Notes: generated by a model not told the origin, from the letters alone. 64,000 bases of DNA from Phocoena phocoena (GCF_963924675.1 NC_089238.1:47944879-48008878); one strand, 5' to 3'. Shown: positions 1-12,139, counted from the first letter of the stretch. Program-made: numbers and translations.

Positions 1-498
1 GGTGTCAAAAGATTGTATGCATGAGACCACCTTTCCTAACAGATAGATACCCAGAATTGGGATTGTTGAATCACGTGGTAGCTCTATTTTTGATTTTTTT
101 TTTTTTTTTTTTGCGGTACGCGGGCCTCTCACTGTTGTGGCCTCTGCTGTTGCGGAGCACAGGCTCCGGACGCGCAGGCTCAGCGGCCGTGGCTCACGGG
201 CCCAGCCGTGGCTCACGGGCCCAGCCGCTCCGCGGCATGTGGGATCTTCCCGGACCTGGGCACGAACCCGTGCCCCCTGCAGAGGCAGGCGGACTCTCAA
301 CCACTGCACCACCAGGGAAGCCCCTCTATTTTTAATTTTTTGAGGAATGCGCCATACTGATTTCATAGTAGCTGCACCATTTTACATTCTGATCAATAAC
401 GCACAAGGGTTTCACTTTCTCCATATCTTCCCCAACACTTGTTATTTCCTGTTTTTCTGTTAAGGCCATTCTAACAGATATGAAGTGATACCTCATTT
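1..498 (-). mobile_element. L1 fragment, antisense, distal part
   Basis: Reads as the reverse complement of the L1 ORF2-end/3'UTR region. It holds the familiar antisense phrases around 'acccagaattgggattg' and 'gaagtgatacctca'. A CHR SINE interrupts it at 94-323. The same L1 appears to resume near 1252 after about 750 bp of inserted DNA, because 'gtgatacctcatt' here and 'cattgtgattttgatttg' there are adjacent in a normal L1. It is decayed and has no usable reading frame. Confidence 0.85.
94..323 (-). mobile_element. CHR-family SINE, short young type
   Basis: tRNA-derived SINE in reverse orientation: the poly-T (A tail) is at 94-112 and the head 'ccaccagggaagcccc' is at the right end. It is flanked by an imperfect target-site duplication beginning CTCTATTTTT (about 82-93 and 323-336), so it inserted by target-primed retrotransposition into the surrounding L1. 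A 19-bp unit, CCGTGGCTCACGGGCCCAG, is repeated perfectly at 187-205 and 206-224, which other copies in the window do not show. Short ORFs across it are not genes. Confidence 0.95.
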
Positions 499-499
499 T

Positions 500-580
500 T
501 AAAAAATAGTTTTTGCTTTAATTATTTTGTTGTGGTAAAATATATATAATATAAAATTTGCCATTTTAACAATTTTCCCA
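500..580 (-). mobile_element. Old L1M 3' end fragment
   Basis: The stretch around 'ttgtggtaaaatatata' followed by 'aaatttgccattttaac' resembles the reverse complement of an old L1 3'UTR terminus. It sits at the left edge of DNA inserted into the L1 of 1-498/1252-2305. Family assignment is from memory of the consensus and is uncertain. Confidence 0.4.
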
Positions 581-803
581 CTAAATGTTCATTTTTATTG
601 GTATTTTTAATATTATGCCAAGGAGCTGACTGATATAGGATAATGAGTTATTAATATAAAGCCAACATTATTTTCCTTCCTCCAAAGTTTGCAGTACCTT
701 AACATTCCAGAAATATTTCTAATACGGTTTTCGTATAACACCACTGAAATATAAGATGAGGCTTTACTTATTTTAGGGACAGTTTTCCTCTGTAGTTGCT
801 TCT

Positions 804-1085
804 TTTTTAAAACATTTTTATTTTATATTGGAGTATAGTTGATTTACAATGTTGTGTTAGTTTCAGGTATACAGCAAAGTGATTCAGTTATACACATACA
901 TATATCATATTCTTTTTCAGATTCTTTTCCCGTATAGATTATTACAGAGTACTGAATAGAGTTCCCTGTGTTATACAGTAGGTTCTTATTATCTATTTTA
1001 TATATAGTAGTGTGTGTATATTAATCCCAAACTCCTAATTTATCCCCTCCGCTTCCCTTTGGTAGCCATAAGTTTATTTTCTAAG
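804..1085 (-). mobile_element. 5'-truncated cetartiodactyl L1 3' end
   Basis: Antisense 3' end of a ruminant/cetacean-type L1, starting with the complement of its A-rich tail ('ttttaaaacatttttatttta') and then 'ttggagtatagttgatttacaatg'. The same terminus occurs at 22,720-23,000. It is flanked by a likely 17-bp duplication, CCTCTGTAGTTGCTTCT at 787-803 and TCTCTGTAGTGGCTTCT at 1086-1102, which marks it as an independent truncated insertion. Sequence at 580-787 and 1103-1250 is not assigned. Confidence 0.75.
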
Positions 1086-1251
1086 TCTCTGTAGTGGCTT
1101 CTAAAAGTATGGCTAGAGTCATTCATTGCACGTCAAAAGCAGTAGTGAAAAAAACTAATATCCAGTATCCATCAGACCAATATTCAGGCCACTATGAAAT
1201 GGGTGTTTTCTTCTTTTTTTCTGCCCTTAACACAGCTCTAATCTCCTGTTA

Positions 1252-2305
1252 TCATTGTGATTTTGATTTGTATTTTCCTGGTGATTACTGACATTAAACG
1301 TTTTTTCATATTCCTGTTGGCCATTTGTATGTCTTCTTTGGAGAGATGTCTTTTCAAGCCCTTTGCCTCTTTTAAAAGTGGGTGATTTATTTGTTTTGTT
1401 TTGTTTTGCTATTAAGTAGTAGGCGTTTCTTATGTATTTTGGAAATGAACCCTTATCAGATACATGGTTTGCAAATATTTTATCCCATTCTGTAAGTTAC
1501 CTATTCACTCCATTGATTGTTTTTTTGGCTGTGCAGAAGCTTTTGGTTTTGGTGTGGTCTAGCTTGTCTAATTTCAGGTCTTATGTTTAATTCTTTAATC
1601 CATTTTGAGTTGATTTTTGTATATGGTGTAAGATGAGCGCCCAATTTCATTCTTTTGCATATGGATATCCAATTTACCCAGTATAATTTATTGAAGAGAA
1701 TTTCCTATCCCAACTGTGTGTTCCTGGCACCCTTATCAAGGATCAGTTGACTGTATGGGTGTGGGTTTATTTCTGGGATCTCTATTCTATTCCATTGGTC
1801 TATATGCCTTTGTACCAGGACTATACTGTTTTGATTGCAGCTTTGTAATATGTTTTGAAATCAGGAAGTATGAGGCCTTCCGTTTTGTTCTTTTTTCTCA
1901 AGATTGTTTTGGCTATTTAATATCTTTTGTGGTTCCATATAAATTTTACATGTTTATTTCTGTAAAAAAAAAATACCATTAGGATTTTTAAGAGGCATTG
2001 CATTCAATCTATAGATTGCTTTGGCAGTATGAACGTTTTAACAATGTTGTCTTCTAATCCATGAACACGGGATGTCTTTCCATCTATATGTGTCTTCTTT
2101 AATGTCTTTCATCAATGTTTTGTAGTTTTCAGTGTAGTAAGTCTTTCTCCTCCTTGGTTAGATTTATTCTTAAGCATTTTATTCTCTTCAGTGGTACAGG
2201 TATTGTAATTGTGATTGTTTTCTTAATTTCCTTTTCAGATTGGTAATTGTTAGTGTATAGAAACCCAACTGGCTTTTGCATGTCTGTATACATTTTCACT
2301 TTTAA
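1252..2305 (-). mobile_element. L1 fragment, antisense ORF2 C-terminal region
   Basis: Continuation of the L1 of 1-498. Antisense landmarks in order: 'gtgattttgatttgtattt' (1255), 'ttctttggagagatgtctt' (1335), 'ttgcaaatattttatccca' (1470), 'tccattttgagttgatttt' (1600), 'tgggtttatttctgggatc' (1757), and 'gcattgcattcaatctatag' near 1994. Numerous indels and stops show it is inactive. Several short ORFs here are antisense L1, not genes. Confidence 0.85.
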
Positions 2306-3320
2306 AATGTTTTGAGGCATAGAATCTAGAGAAGAAAACCAGAAAATTGCAAAGACCAGGTTGAGGAGGTGGGAGGAGATGAGTTATGACAGAAAATCAG
2401 TGGAGACATGGGAGTCAAACAGGGTAATATAAGCTACAGTGTCATGGATAATGAGATTCAGGCCCTCAACAATGGGTTCATCCATCTTCCCTGGGTACCT
2501 GCCATTACTATGTGACAGGTACTGTGACGTGCATTGGAAACACAATGGTGAAAGTCCAAGGGCAGGAAGTAAGACTGAGTATCTACTCTTTCAGGGACTG
2601 GAGAGAGCTTCAGTATACCTGATATACAGAGTGTTAGGTCAAGGCAATAGAAGATTTCAAGAAGAGGGGGTCAACACTGCCACATTCTGAAGAGTTATTG
2701 TTAAATTAAGGGATCATGGCCACTGTGTTAGTTATAAGGCTGGCAATGGTGATACTGACAAAAGCAGTTTCAGTAGATTTGTTTTGGGTTAGAAGCTGTA
2801 TTAAGGGATGTGACAGGTAAATGAAAGGAGAGGAAATAAGTGGAAAACTGAGCCCAAATCAGGTTAAGACCTTTAGTGCCTATAAGCATAAGGACAATAG
2901 AGTCCACTCTCTTAAAGATTATTTTCAATACAATTGCATTTTTCAAAATGACCCAAAATTCACATGAATTCTAGAGTTGGAATAGCTTTCTTGTATATCA
3001 TGTAACTGCACAGCACTGCATGAATATGCTGTAATGGACTCCTTGGTATTGTGTGCCTTTGCTTTGCTGATGCCCCGTGCTCACTGCTCACTAGGTACGT
3101 GGTGGTCCAGCACTTACGGGAACTCATTTCAGGAAACTGGATTTTAAAGGAGAGGAATTAGATGCATTGAAAATGAGTTGGGAAATCAGGGTGGGGGGTT
3201 TGGGGGAAGGAAGATGTTATGTTGTTTTTCATTTGGGGAATGCTCTAGAGTTTTTATATGTTGAAGGAATGCAATCCATAAAAAGAAAACATTTGGATAT
3301 GCATATGAGAAAGCATGATT
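2306..3320. other. Unassigned unique sequence
   Basis: No convincing gene or repeat seen. An 83-codon frame at 2439-2690 has no recognisable domain and no splice or promoter context. Confidence 0.5.
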
Positions 3321-3333
3321 GATGAAGAAAGTT

Positions 3334-3637
3334 TTTTTTTTTTTTAAACCCCACATTTGTTTATTTATTTATTTTTGGTTGTGTTGGGTCTTCGTTTCTG
3401 TGCGAGGGCTTTCTCTAGTTGTGGCAAGTGGGGGCCACTCTTCATCGTGGTGCGCGGGGCTCTCACTATCACGGCCTCTCATTGCGGAGCACAGGCTCCA
3501 GACGCGCAGGCTCAGTAGTTGTGGCTCGTGGGTCCAGTTGCTCCGTAGCATGTGGGGTCTTCCCAGACCAGGGCTCGAACCCATGTCCCCTGCATTAGCA
3601 GGCAGATTCTCAACCACTGCACCACCAGGGAAGCCCT
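3334..3637 (-). mobile_element. CHR-family SINE, long older type
   Basis: Reverse-orientation SINE with the long body ('ttggttgtgttgggtcttcg', then 'gggggccactcttcatcgtg') that younger copies lack, ending in 'ccaccagggaagccct'. Flanked by an imperfect duplication near ATGAAGAAAGTTT (3322-3333) and ATGAAGCAAGTTT (3639-3651). The tail side is a T15 run. ORFs on both strands here are repeat-derived. Confidence 0.93.
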
Positions 3638-3651
3638 AATGAAGCAAGTTT

Positions 3652-3990
3652 GATGAAAAGTTGGAAAGGATAAGATTGGGAGAAGAAATGAAAAGGTTAG
3701 AATTAGTCAGCAAAACAACATACTCTCCGTAGGAAGTACGTAGGACCCCCCAAGGTGTCCACCTAGAGTATAGTGGGTTCAAGGCAAATCAATATAGTGC
3801 AAAAACATAGAGCATCCAGTGGTTTAACAAGTATACGTTACTCCTTAGTTCACATAGGTGTAGTTTTTGTAAACTATGAAACATATGCTTATGTATTCAT
3901 TTATTTTTAGTGAAGTACATTATGTTTTGAGGAACTTGATCAGAGGAATCAGTTGAACTAGACCTTCTGTAGTGTTAACTTAGAAAATTT
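3652..3990. other. Unassigned unique sequence
   Basis: AT-rich sequence; nothing gene-like or repeat-like recognised. Confidence 0.4.
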
Positions 3991-3995
3991 AAAAT

Positions 3996-4160
3996 GATAG
4001 CTAGCAATTTTTTAATGATCCTATGTGCTAGGCACTCTGCCAGGTACTCTACAAGCATCATTTTATTTCATTTTCACCACAGACCTATGGGTTAGTAACT
4101 ATGAATATTGCCAAGGGTCATGTAAACAGAATGTAAACCAAGATTTGATTGTAAAGCCCC
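3996..4160 (-). mobile_element. MIR SINE, antisense
   Basis: Antisense MIR landmarks: 'tatgtgctaggcactctgcc', then 'catcattttatttcattttc', and 'ccaagggtca' near 4112. This is an ancient mammalian tRNA-derived SINE, strongly diverged and truncated at the head. Confidence 0.7.
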
Positions 4161-4860
4161 TGGTCTTATCCGTACTGATGTACTGTTTTCATTTACCGTG
4201 TTTAAAGTAAGATTGAACATTCATAGTTCCTATAACCAGCTATTTTCACTGTGTATCGTAGACCAAAATGCAACTAGATTGGACCACAAAGGTAGAGGGC
4301 CAACTGGAATTCAAGAAAGGTTTGATCACACATCATCAAAACTCAGTAACTAAGCTGGAGCATTTAGTTAAATGAGCATTTAGTTAAATTAAAGGGATGC
4401 TTTATAAGGAACTGATGTAGATCAGTTTAAGAAGTGAATTTTTCATGGTGACAGATACAGAAAATAATGAAGTGATAGCTATCAAAAAAAAAATTTACTG
4501 AAACTCATGAAGAAGGTTGTTTGAAAGGGGCTATGCAAAAACTCAGAGGCATATAGATGGTGTCACGTACCCATGACCCTGTGAGCCCTGAGACTGTCTC
4601 TGCAGGACCGGTTCAGTTTCTCTTCTGCTTCCCTCTGGTCCACCTCTCTGATGCTTTCTGCTCTCTTCTCTGTCCATCCAAAAGCCATGTACTCTTGACC
4701 CATGTTCCATTGTCATTGTCCCTGCCATTCTGTCTCCCATAGGCTCTGAAATCTATACTCCCCTTGCACAGACATGCCTGCATCACAGGAGTGATTTCAA
4801 TTCAACTTTAAGCTGGGAGGTCTACTACATAGGGTTTTATTTAGGCACATAACATTTCTG
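4161..4860. other. Unassigned sequence
   Basis: No supported gene. Overlapping 61-65 codon frames on both strands near 4543-4742 lie in a T/C-rich stretch and have no recognisable domain. Confidence 0.4.
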
Positions 4861-4874
4861 GTAAGGATGGCCTA

Positions 4875-4990
4875 CTGTTGTCATTTTCATCTTCCAGTTG
4901 AGTAAACTAGACCTAGGAGTGATTTTTCCAAGGTCCAACTCAGAATAATTAGTGTTGATAGGGCTTATATTCTTGCTTCCTAATGCTAAA
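4875..4990 (-). mobile_element. Probable MIR fragment, antisense
   Basis: The order 'tcattttcatcttccagttg' then 'ccaaggtccaactcag' resembles antisense MIR (end of the core, then the splice-like motif). Heavily diverged. Confidence 0.4.
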
Positions 4991-6075
4991 TATCATAGCC
5001 TCCTATAGGATAGTGTTACCTGGATCTAGAATTCTCCCAAGATAGTTTGGTAGCACAATATAGATTGCTTTGTGGATCTCACTCACTCACATCATAGTTC
5101 TTGGGTTTGACAGGTAAAGATGCTGAACTGTGAAGAGTGATGGAAACAATGTGTGAGTATAGGTAAGGGCACAGATGGTTGCTGAAAATTGTAATATCAA
5201 GGTGCCAGGGGTTATGAAGAATCATACTCTGAGTGTACATGTTCTGGATGTTCTCAAAATGACAGAAGCTTATGATAAATGTATGACATCCTTGATGTTA
5301 TTTTTTCCTATCACATTATTATCAAAAGTTCTTATTTATCACCATAAAATCTCAATGGATTTCAGTGTTATAGAATACGTATAGAAAAATATTACTAATG
5401 CAAAACCACTATGACACAGTGAAAAGTCACTATTATAATAGCAGATTTCTTTAAGAATGCAAAAGAGCCCATTAGAAACATTTGACTGTGCTTTTCTGTT
5501 GCTGTGTTTTCTATTTTTACTTTACTTTCTCTATAATTACAAAAAAGAAGAAACTGCTATTACCACCTACTTCAGAGGCTAGAAAGGAAAATGAGTAACA
5601 GAGAGTTTTTTCTTCTTCTTTTTCCACATGGAGCATACCAATTTTATATGACTTCTGTTGTTTATTTCGTTATTAAAAGTTTTTCTAATAAGCAATTTCA
5701 AAATTATCACAAAATGCAAAAAAATTCAAAAGAAACTAATGCACTAACACTATATAATCTATCAACTTCCTAGCTGATCTCTTTCTACTTCTTTAAAGAA
5801 AATCAAATGCTTTTCTCCCCTCATTATTAGGCATACTACTAATTAGTCAGTCACATAGCTCTGCAAAGGTTCACAGAAAAATATCCCTTCCTGTTGAAAA
5901 TGCAATAATTGTATGCACTACTTGCCTTCCGTCTGATGCAGCTATGTAGATAACAAGGTTAGATTCTAAGACTTCATTTTAAATATTCAGTATTTAATAA
6001 GTATTTATTAAAGCAAATGTAAGGTAAGACAGCCTATTAATGTCTTTCTAAAAATGGAAGAGCAAAACATAACAA
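4991..6075. other. Unassigned AT-rich sequence
   Basis: No gene, RNA or repeat recognised. The 60-69 codon frames in it show no domain and no context. Confidence 0.4.
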
Positions 6076-6079
6076 CTTA

Positions 6080-6165
6080 GCTATTAATTTGTAAACCCTG
6101 AGGAAGTTAGTTAACTCTATGAGATTCAGTTTTCTCCGCAAGAATAGCATAATAGTATTTTTTTC
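6080..6165 (+). mobile_element. Possible MIR fragment
   Basis: 'aggaagttagttaactctat' followed by 'tcagttttctccgcaagaat' follows the sense MIR core. Short and diverged. Confidence 0.4.
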
Positions 6166-6449
6166 CATAAGGCCAAGCATTTTCATAATCTTTGTGATCT
6201 TGTTTTAGGCAAAGAGTTCTCAGATACGACATCCAAAGCACAATCCATAAAGGAATAAATAGCAAACTCTGACTTCAAAATTAAGAGTTTTGTGCTCCAA
6301 AAGACTTATTTAAGAAATAAAAAGAGCAGCAGACTGTGCTAAAATATTTGCAAATGATATATCTGACAAATGCTTTGTATCATTTGTTAAAGATAAACAA
6401 ACTTCTATCATTTGTTAAAGATAAACTTTTATCTGTTTAAAACTTTTAA

Positions 6450-7735
6450 GTGTTTTAAAGAACACTTACAACTCAACAATAAAAAAACAAATAACCCAAT
6501 TTAAAAGTTGGGGGAGAAGAAAAATGGGGAGTGATTATTAATGGGTACAAGCTTTCTTTTGGAGATGATGAAATGTTCTAAAATTAGGTTATGCTGATGG
6601 TTGCATAACTCTGTAAATATACTAAAAATGATTAAGTTGTGCACTTTTAATGGATGAACGTTATCTTATGTAAATAACATTTCACAAAACTGTTAATAAT
6701 GGGCAAAATATACAAGTAGACATTTCACCAAAGAAGATATATATATGGCTAATAAACACGTGAAAGGATGTTCAGCATCATTAGTCATTAGGAAATTGCG
6801 AATTAAAACCACAATGGAGGGCTTCCCTGGTGGCGCAGTGGTTGAGAGTCCGCCTGCCAATGTAGGGGACACGGGTTCGTGCCCCGGTCTGGGAGGATCC
6901 CACATGCCACGGAGAGGCTGGGCCCGTGAGCCATGGCCGCTGAGCCTGCGCATCCGGAGCCTGTGCTCCGCAGCGGGAGAGGCCGCAACAGTGAGAGGCC
7001 TGCGTACCGCAAAAAAAAAAAAACAAACCCACAATGGAGCAACAGTTCACACTCACTAGATTGGTTGTAACAAAAAAGATAATACTAGTATTGGCAAGCA
7101 TGTGGAGAAAATGGAACCCTCAAACACTACAGGTGAAATGTAAAATGATACAGCTACTTTGGAAAATAGTATGACAGTTTTTTAAGAGGTTAAATATGAA
7201 TATATCATACAACACATCAACTCCATTCTAGGTATCTACCCGAGAGAAATGAAAATGTATGTTGACTAAAGACTTGTGAATGTTCATAGCAGCATTATTC
7301 ATAATAGACAGAGAGTGGGAACACTCAAAACTGGATAAGCAGAATGTGGTATACCCATATAGTGTGATACTACTCAATCATAAAAATGAATAATCACTGC
7401 CTACTAAAGCATGAATGAAACTCAAAGTATTATGATAACTGATTAAGAAAAAAATACCCAAAGGACTATTTTTTGTGTGATTCCATTTATGTGAAATGTC
7501 TAGAAAAGGCAAATTTATATAGACAAAGATTAGTGGCTGCCTGGGGCTAGAGTGGAGACAGAGATCGAATGCAGATGGGCCTGAGGAATCTTTTTGGGGT
7601 GATAGAAATATTCTTAAAGTGGACTGGGGTGATGGCTGCACAACTCTATAAATTTAAAAGAATAATTGAATTGTACACGTAAAATGGGTGACATTTAATG
7701 GCATGTAAATTATACTTCAAAAAGATGTTTAAAAA
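6450..7735 (+). mobile_element. L1M 3' region, sense, with nested insertions
   Basis: Sense old L1: 'aacccaatttaaaagttggg' (about 6492) and 'caagtagacatttcaccaaag' (about 6712) lead into the 3'UTR, with 'acagctactttggaaaatag', 'tagcagcattattcataata' and the terminal 'gtaaattatacttcaaaaa'. Around 6525-6690 a second L1M 3' terminus ('ggttgcataactctgtaaat') interrupts the pattern. A CHR SINE is inserted at 6820-7024. Inactive. Confidence 0.8.
6820..7024 (+). mobile_element. CHR-family SINE, short young type
   Basis: Sense copy beginning 'gcttccctggtggcgcagtgg' and ending in an A-rich tail near 7010-7024. The A box (TGGCGCAGTGG) and B box (GGTTCGTGCCCC) of the internal pol III promoter are legible. 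Target-site duplication AAAACCACAATGGAG (6805-6819), matched at 7025-7039 with one substitution, lies in the host L1M, dating the SINE after that L1. Confidence 0.96.
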
Positions 7736-9420
7736 ACGAAACAAAGAAAAGTAAAAATAAACTTGAGCTATTTAGAGCATTAAGAAGAACCAGGAAAACT
7801 GCTGATTCTTTCTCTCTCTCCATGTATTTACATCAGACTACTAATCATATATATATATATGGTTATGTATGTACATAATTATATACGTAAATAAGATTAA
7901 TAGTCTAGTGTTAATATGCTATTACTCTTAACATTTCTGTAGGAGTACTGCTGGTTAAATAATGGGAAATCTTAAGAATAATTATAAACTAGAGTACGGT
8001 CTTTTTAAGGTTATGAAATCAGGAGATCTTGTGATATAGTAGAGACTGCTTACCATCTTTGCCATATGACTTAATGAAAGATCACCGTTGGTAGAGTGAT
8101 CAATTAGCTACCTCCTGGGGTTCCCTTCAGGGTAAGAGTTAAGTAATTACTATGATTAAGAAAAGTCTGTTTATTGAAATGGTGTGGATCATGCTCATTT
8201 TTCTTTTATTGTTCATTGCTAATGGTAAGAAGAATAGAAAATTTGAAAGATATTGCATTCAAAACCAAGCTCTTTTTCTTTGAGTTGTATTTTACTTATG
8301 GAATTAATTCCTGTGATATGTTGAGAACAATTGCTAAGAGTTGGCCTACATAACAAAAATATAGTCTTTGTGATTTTCTGAGACCTAAGGGACAGTTTAT
8401 ATCTTTGGGAAGCTTTAGAAGTCATTCACGAGGTGGGGAGGAAGGATCTGATGATGGAAGACTCCATCATGAGTTATCGGGAAAACACAGAGCTATGGGA
8501 CGTGTGCTTTGTGGGTTAGAAGACAATGGAGGAAGCGTGTGGTTTAACATCTCTCACATGAGAAGGACAATCCAGGATACACCCTAGAAATTCGTGGTTC
8601 ATTGGCATGCTTCCAGGGTTGAGTATTCCAGATGGTACAGTCCATGCCTCTGCACATTAGTGCTTCCCCTGATATCACTTTCTTATGCTGATGAATTTGC
8701 ATATCAAGTGTATATGCATTGGTGACTTCCTAATGTCAAAAATATATATTTCCCCCCAAAGTGATATGTAAATGTGCTTTAACTCCCTAGTGAAAGAGTA
8801 CTTCATCAAAATGGGGTAGAACATCTATTTTTTGATGTTTGCTAGAATTCTGTGAGAATAGAAAAACATTTCCTGAGCTGAAACCATTTAGTATACAATT
8901 TTCTGGCAATGTATAGACATGATATATAGACATGAGTAGGAATCGCCCACTCAGCTAAATCGCTTGGATAACATAACAGGACCCAGCAGTCACCATGCTT
9001 TAATTGTATAAGGTAACGGCCACCTAAGGCAGGAATAAATTATGTCCATTGTTAAGGACAATTATGTCCCTTATCAGATGGTCTGCAACAAGAGACTGGA
9101 ATATATGGACCATTAATCTGTGTGTGAGCATCTGTTCTAATGTCCCTTCCAGAGAGAAAGTGAGAGACTTTTCGACCTCCCTTGTCAATCATCAGCAAAT
9201 TAAAAACAATTTAAGTGGCATCTTCTACATTGCAGGTCACTTTTTAAAGGAGAATATTAGTCTAGTTAATAGATCTACATTACTTTTAAAACCAGTCAAG
9301 ATTTCTGAGCCTTTTCCCTCCATACTTTCTAATATTTCATAACTTAAACATTTCAGAGAGAAAGAGGCTCAAAACCACAAGATTCTACAAGTCATCATGA
9401 CCTTAATTCTTTCCTATATT
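7736..9420. other. Unassigned sequence
   Basis: No supported gene. Contains a short AT repeat at about 7843-7860. Frames of 60-97 codons (for example 9049-9342) lack recognisable domains, and the DNA around them is ordinary AT-rich sequence. Confidence 0.4.
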
Positions 9421-9429
9421 TGCTTGCTT

Positions 9430-9630
9430 TTTTTTTTTGCAGTATGCGGGCCTCTCACTGTTGTGGCCTCCCCTGTTGCGGAGCACAGGCTCTGGACGCG
9501 CAGGCTCAGCGGCCATGGCTCACGGGCCCAGCTGCTCCGTGGCATGTGGGATCTTCCCAGACCGGGGCACGAACCCGTGACCCCTGCATCGGCAGGCGGA
9601 CTCTCAACCACTGCGCCACCAGGGAAGCCC
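9430..9630 (-). mobile_element. CHR-family SINE, short young type
   Basis: Reverse copy with a short T-rich tail, the body 'ggcctctcactgttgtggcc' and the head 'ccaccagggaagccc'. Target-site duplication TGCTTGCTT at 9421-9429 and 9631-9639. Confidence 0.95.
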
Positions 9631-9639
9631 TGCTTGCTT

Positions 9640-11280
9640 ATTTTTATATTCCAGCCTTGATCCTAAGAGGATAAGAAACTGATAAAATATATAACTAAAC
9701 TAATTTATAACTAAATATATAACTAAACATATTTTAAAAATGAGGAACAATGGAACAGTATAGATAGAAGAAGAAAAAGGATGAAACCAAGGAGATTAAT
9801 TGCTAAATTCATTCTCTCAAGCTCTGTGTTCCTAAGTCCAGGTTTTAAAACTGAATTTTAGAAAGTTTACCGCAAACTTACCTGATTTTATAGTAGCAAA
9901 GGCAAGGATAGAAATGATTCATTCTGTCTTTATGACAAAAAGAATCGGATGATCAGAAAAACACAATTCTTAATACTGCCACTGGAAGGAAATTCATTAT
10001 GAAGAGACCGTTGTGTTATGTAGTGATTCATATCATCAGCAGCTTCCTTATCCATGAATACTGAGAGCATCATGATTTTCTTTTCTTTTTATTTCTTTTA
10101 ACATTACTCAGTCAGGGGATGGCATAGTATCAAAAAATTGTTAGGTAAAATAATTGGTTCTGGAGAACACTTGAAAGGCAGACCATGTTTCTAATGAGAT
10201 CTAGGGGAAGGGATTGGCAAAAAGAACCTTAGTAATGTATGTTGGCTAAGTATTACAGGGAAAATATGAGCTCAGGGAAATATTGGCTGTTTTATAAGAG
10301 GAAAAGACTGTGCATCACCTGGATGGGAGCTGAATCCATGGAATGAATGGCCATTATGTTGATACCCTTGGAGAGAACATGAGTGTTTTCATGTTTGTGA
10401 GGAAGAGTCAAGTGGGTATTTGGATATGACAAATGCAGACTGTGGCAGAAACTGGCAAGATGTTCCCCAATCACATTTCCTATTTCTAGACATGTGGAGA
10501 GAGTGCATATTCCAGTGTTCTTTGCAGGTAGATTGAGGCCACGTGGCTAGTTCTGGACAGTGGAGCATAGCAGGGGGTGATGGATACTTTCTCTAGGCCT
10601 TGGTCCTGAGATCATTTGTGTGATCCCATGCAGGCTCTTCCTTTCTTCTGTCTCTCTTGGCCATGTCCTATAAGGTGGGGAGCACAGGAAAGAAGACTGG
10701 ATCTGTGCGAAACCGTATGGCAGGGGAGGAGTAGCCAGCCAATGCACATAAAATTGTGATGTGCTCTAGAGGGCATTACCCTGAATAATCCAGTTAATTA
10801 AAAAAAATAGTTGTATTATTAATGAAGAAATAAGTGAGTCAGAACTTACGTGTCATATTTAATTTTTATTATCATTATTTAGTCGAATGTTATTTATCAC
10901 ATTTATGGAAGTACAGCATAATTTCAGACTTATTTAAAGGTTTTCTCACCTCATCATCATCATCAAATATTTTCTTTGCTTTCAATCATTGAAAAGTATA
11001 GATATGTTAAATACAAGTCACAGAATTCATGAAATTATCTGTTGGAATTTTTGCCTTTTAATTTTTTTGTATTTTTTAGTAGGGAGTGATAGGTTTTTCC
11101 CTTTATTATTTGTTTATATTATATGTTTTTGGTGGGGTCAACTGTACTTTTATTATATTATTAAATATTATATTTTCCTAGATAACCATCCATTTCATTA
11201 AAGTTTTCAAGTTTATTTGGAAGGAAGTTAAGTGATACATCACCATATATATCAAGATGGTATAAACATCTTGAGCTGAA
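9640..11280. other. Unassigned sequence, possible LTR-like piece inside
   Basis: Mostly AT-rich unique DNA. About 10,470-10,760 has a higher-GC stretch ('ccacgtggctagttctggac') that resembles an old interspersed repeat I cannot name. A (TCA)n run lies near 10,951-10,966. No gene supported. Confidence 0.35.
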
Positions 11281-11284
11281 TGGG

Positions 11285-11485
11285 CCTGTCTCCACCATTT
11301 ACTATTCGTATGAAATTGATGGGCCACTTGAAATGACTGAAAAGTTCTGTCTTCTTAATTTTCTTTACTTTTTGTGAAAAGGGTAATAGTACCTATTATA
11401 TGTTTGTTATGAGAGTTAAGTACATATATAAAACCCTTTAGAACCCAGTAGGAACTCAATGTGTATTAAGTAGTATTACTGTTTC
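11285..11485 (+). mobile_element. MIR SINE
   Basis: Sense MIR core: 'ccaccatttactattcgtatg', then 'gggtaatagtacctattata', and 'aacccagtaggaactcaatg' at the end. Diverged, head missing. Confidence 0.6.
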
Positions 11486-12135
11486 TCAGTATCTCTAGTG
11501 GTTGTCTTATGTGCATGATAAGTTGTGTTCATTTGCTCTTCCTCCACTAAAAATTAATTAATTAATTAACTAACATTTGAGTGCCTTCCCTAGGCCCACA
11601 TCCTCACATCCGTTGTCCTGCCAGATGGGAAGCACCTTTCTTTCTCACTGCCTGTGGCAAATGGTGGACACGCAGGGGAGGGATGCAGAGCATTTGGCTT
11701 GCCTGGCGGTTACTATTGTGGGTTCGTTACTGATTACCACTCATCTTTTCATCCTTGAATGGGGAAAGGGCATTCGTTTTGTACAGCAGACCAAAAGAGA
11801 AATAGGAGAAGTTGACAAAGATGGACTGAATTTAAGTTTTGGAATCTCAGTAACATAAATTCTTAAGGTACATTGTAAAGAATGGGTAATTAGAGGGGAA
11901 AAGAGCATAAATATTAATGTCTAGGGCAAAAGGTTTAGATTATTTACATTAAAAAAATAACATTTAATGAACTAACAGTCTTTGTTATAGAACCTAAAAA
12001 TGAAAATCAGTAATTTTTCTTAGTTGGTAGGGATACACAAAACAGAGAAAGCATTTTAAGAAGCAAGAGTTTCTATGTAAAGATTGGGAAAACCAACTCT
12101 CTGTATTGGTAAAAATTATTAGACACTGGTCGAAC
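11486..12135. other. Unassigned sequence
   Basis: Contains an (ATTA)n run at about 11,553-11,571. A 93-codon frame at 11,577-11,858 has no recognisable domain and is probably chance. Confidence 0.4.
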
Positions 12136-12139
12136 ATTT

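Noticed and set aside
1224..1240. Pyrimidine tract plus AG resembling a splice acceptor
   Set aside because: No open exon or donor follows; the T-rich tract is ordinary in this AT-rich DNA.
6820..6900. tRNA-like A and B boxes
   Set aside because: These are the tRNA-derived heads of SINEs, not functional tRNA genes; the cloverleaf is not kept.
11577..11858. 93-codon frame starting MSAFPRPTSS
   Set aside because: No domain and no exon context; treated as chance.
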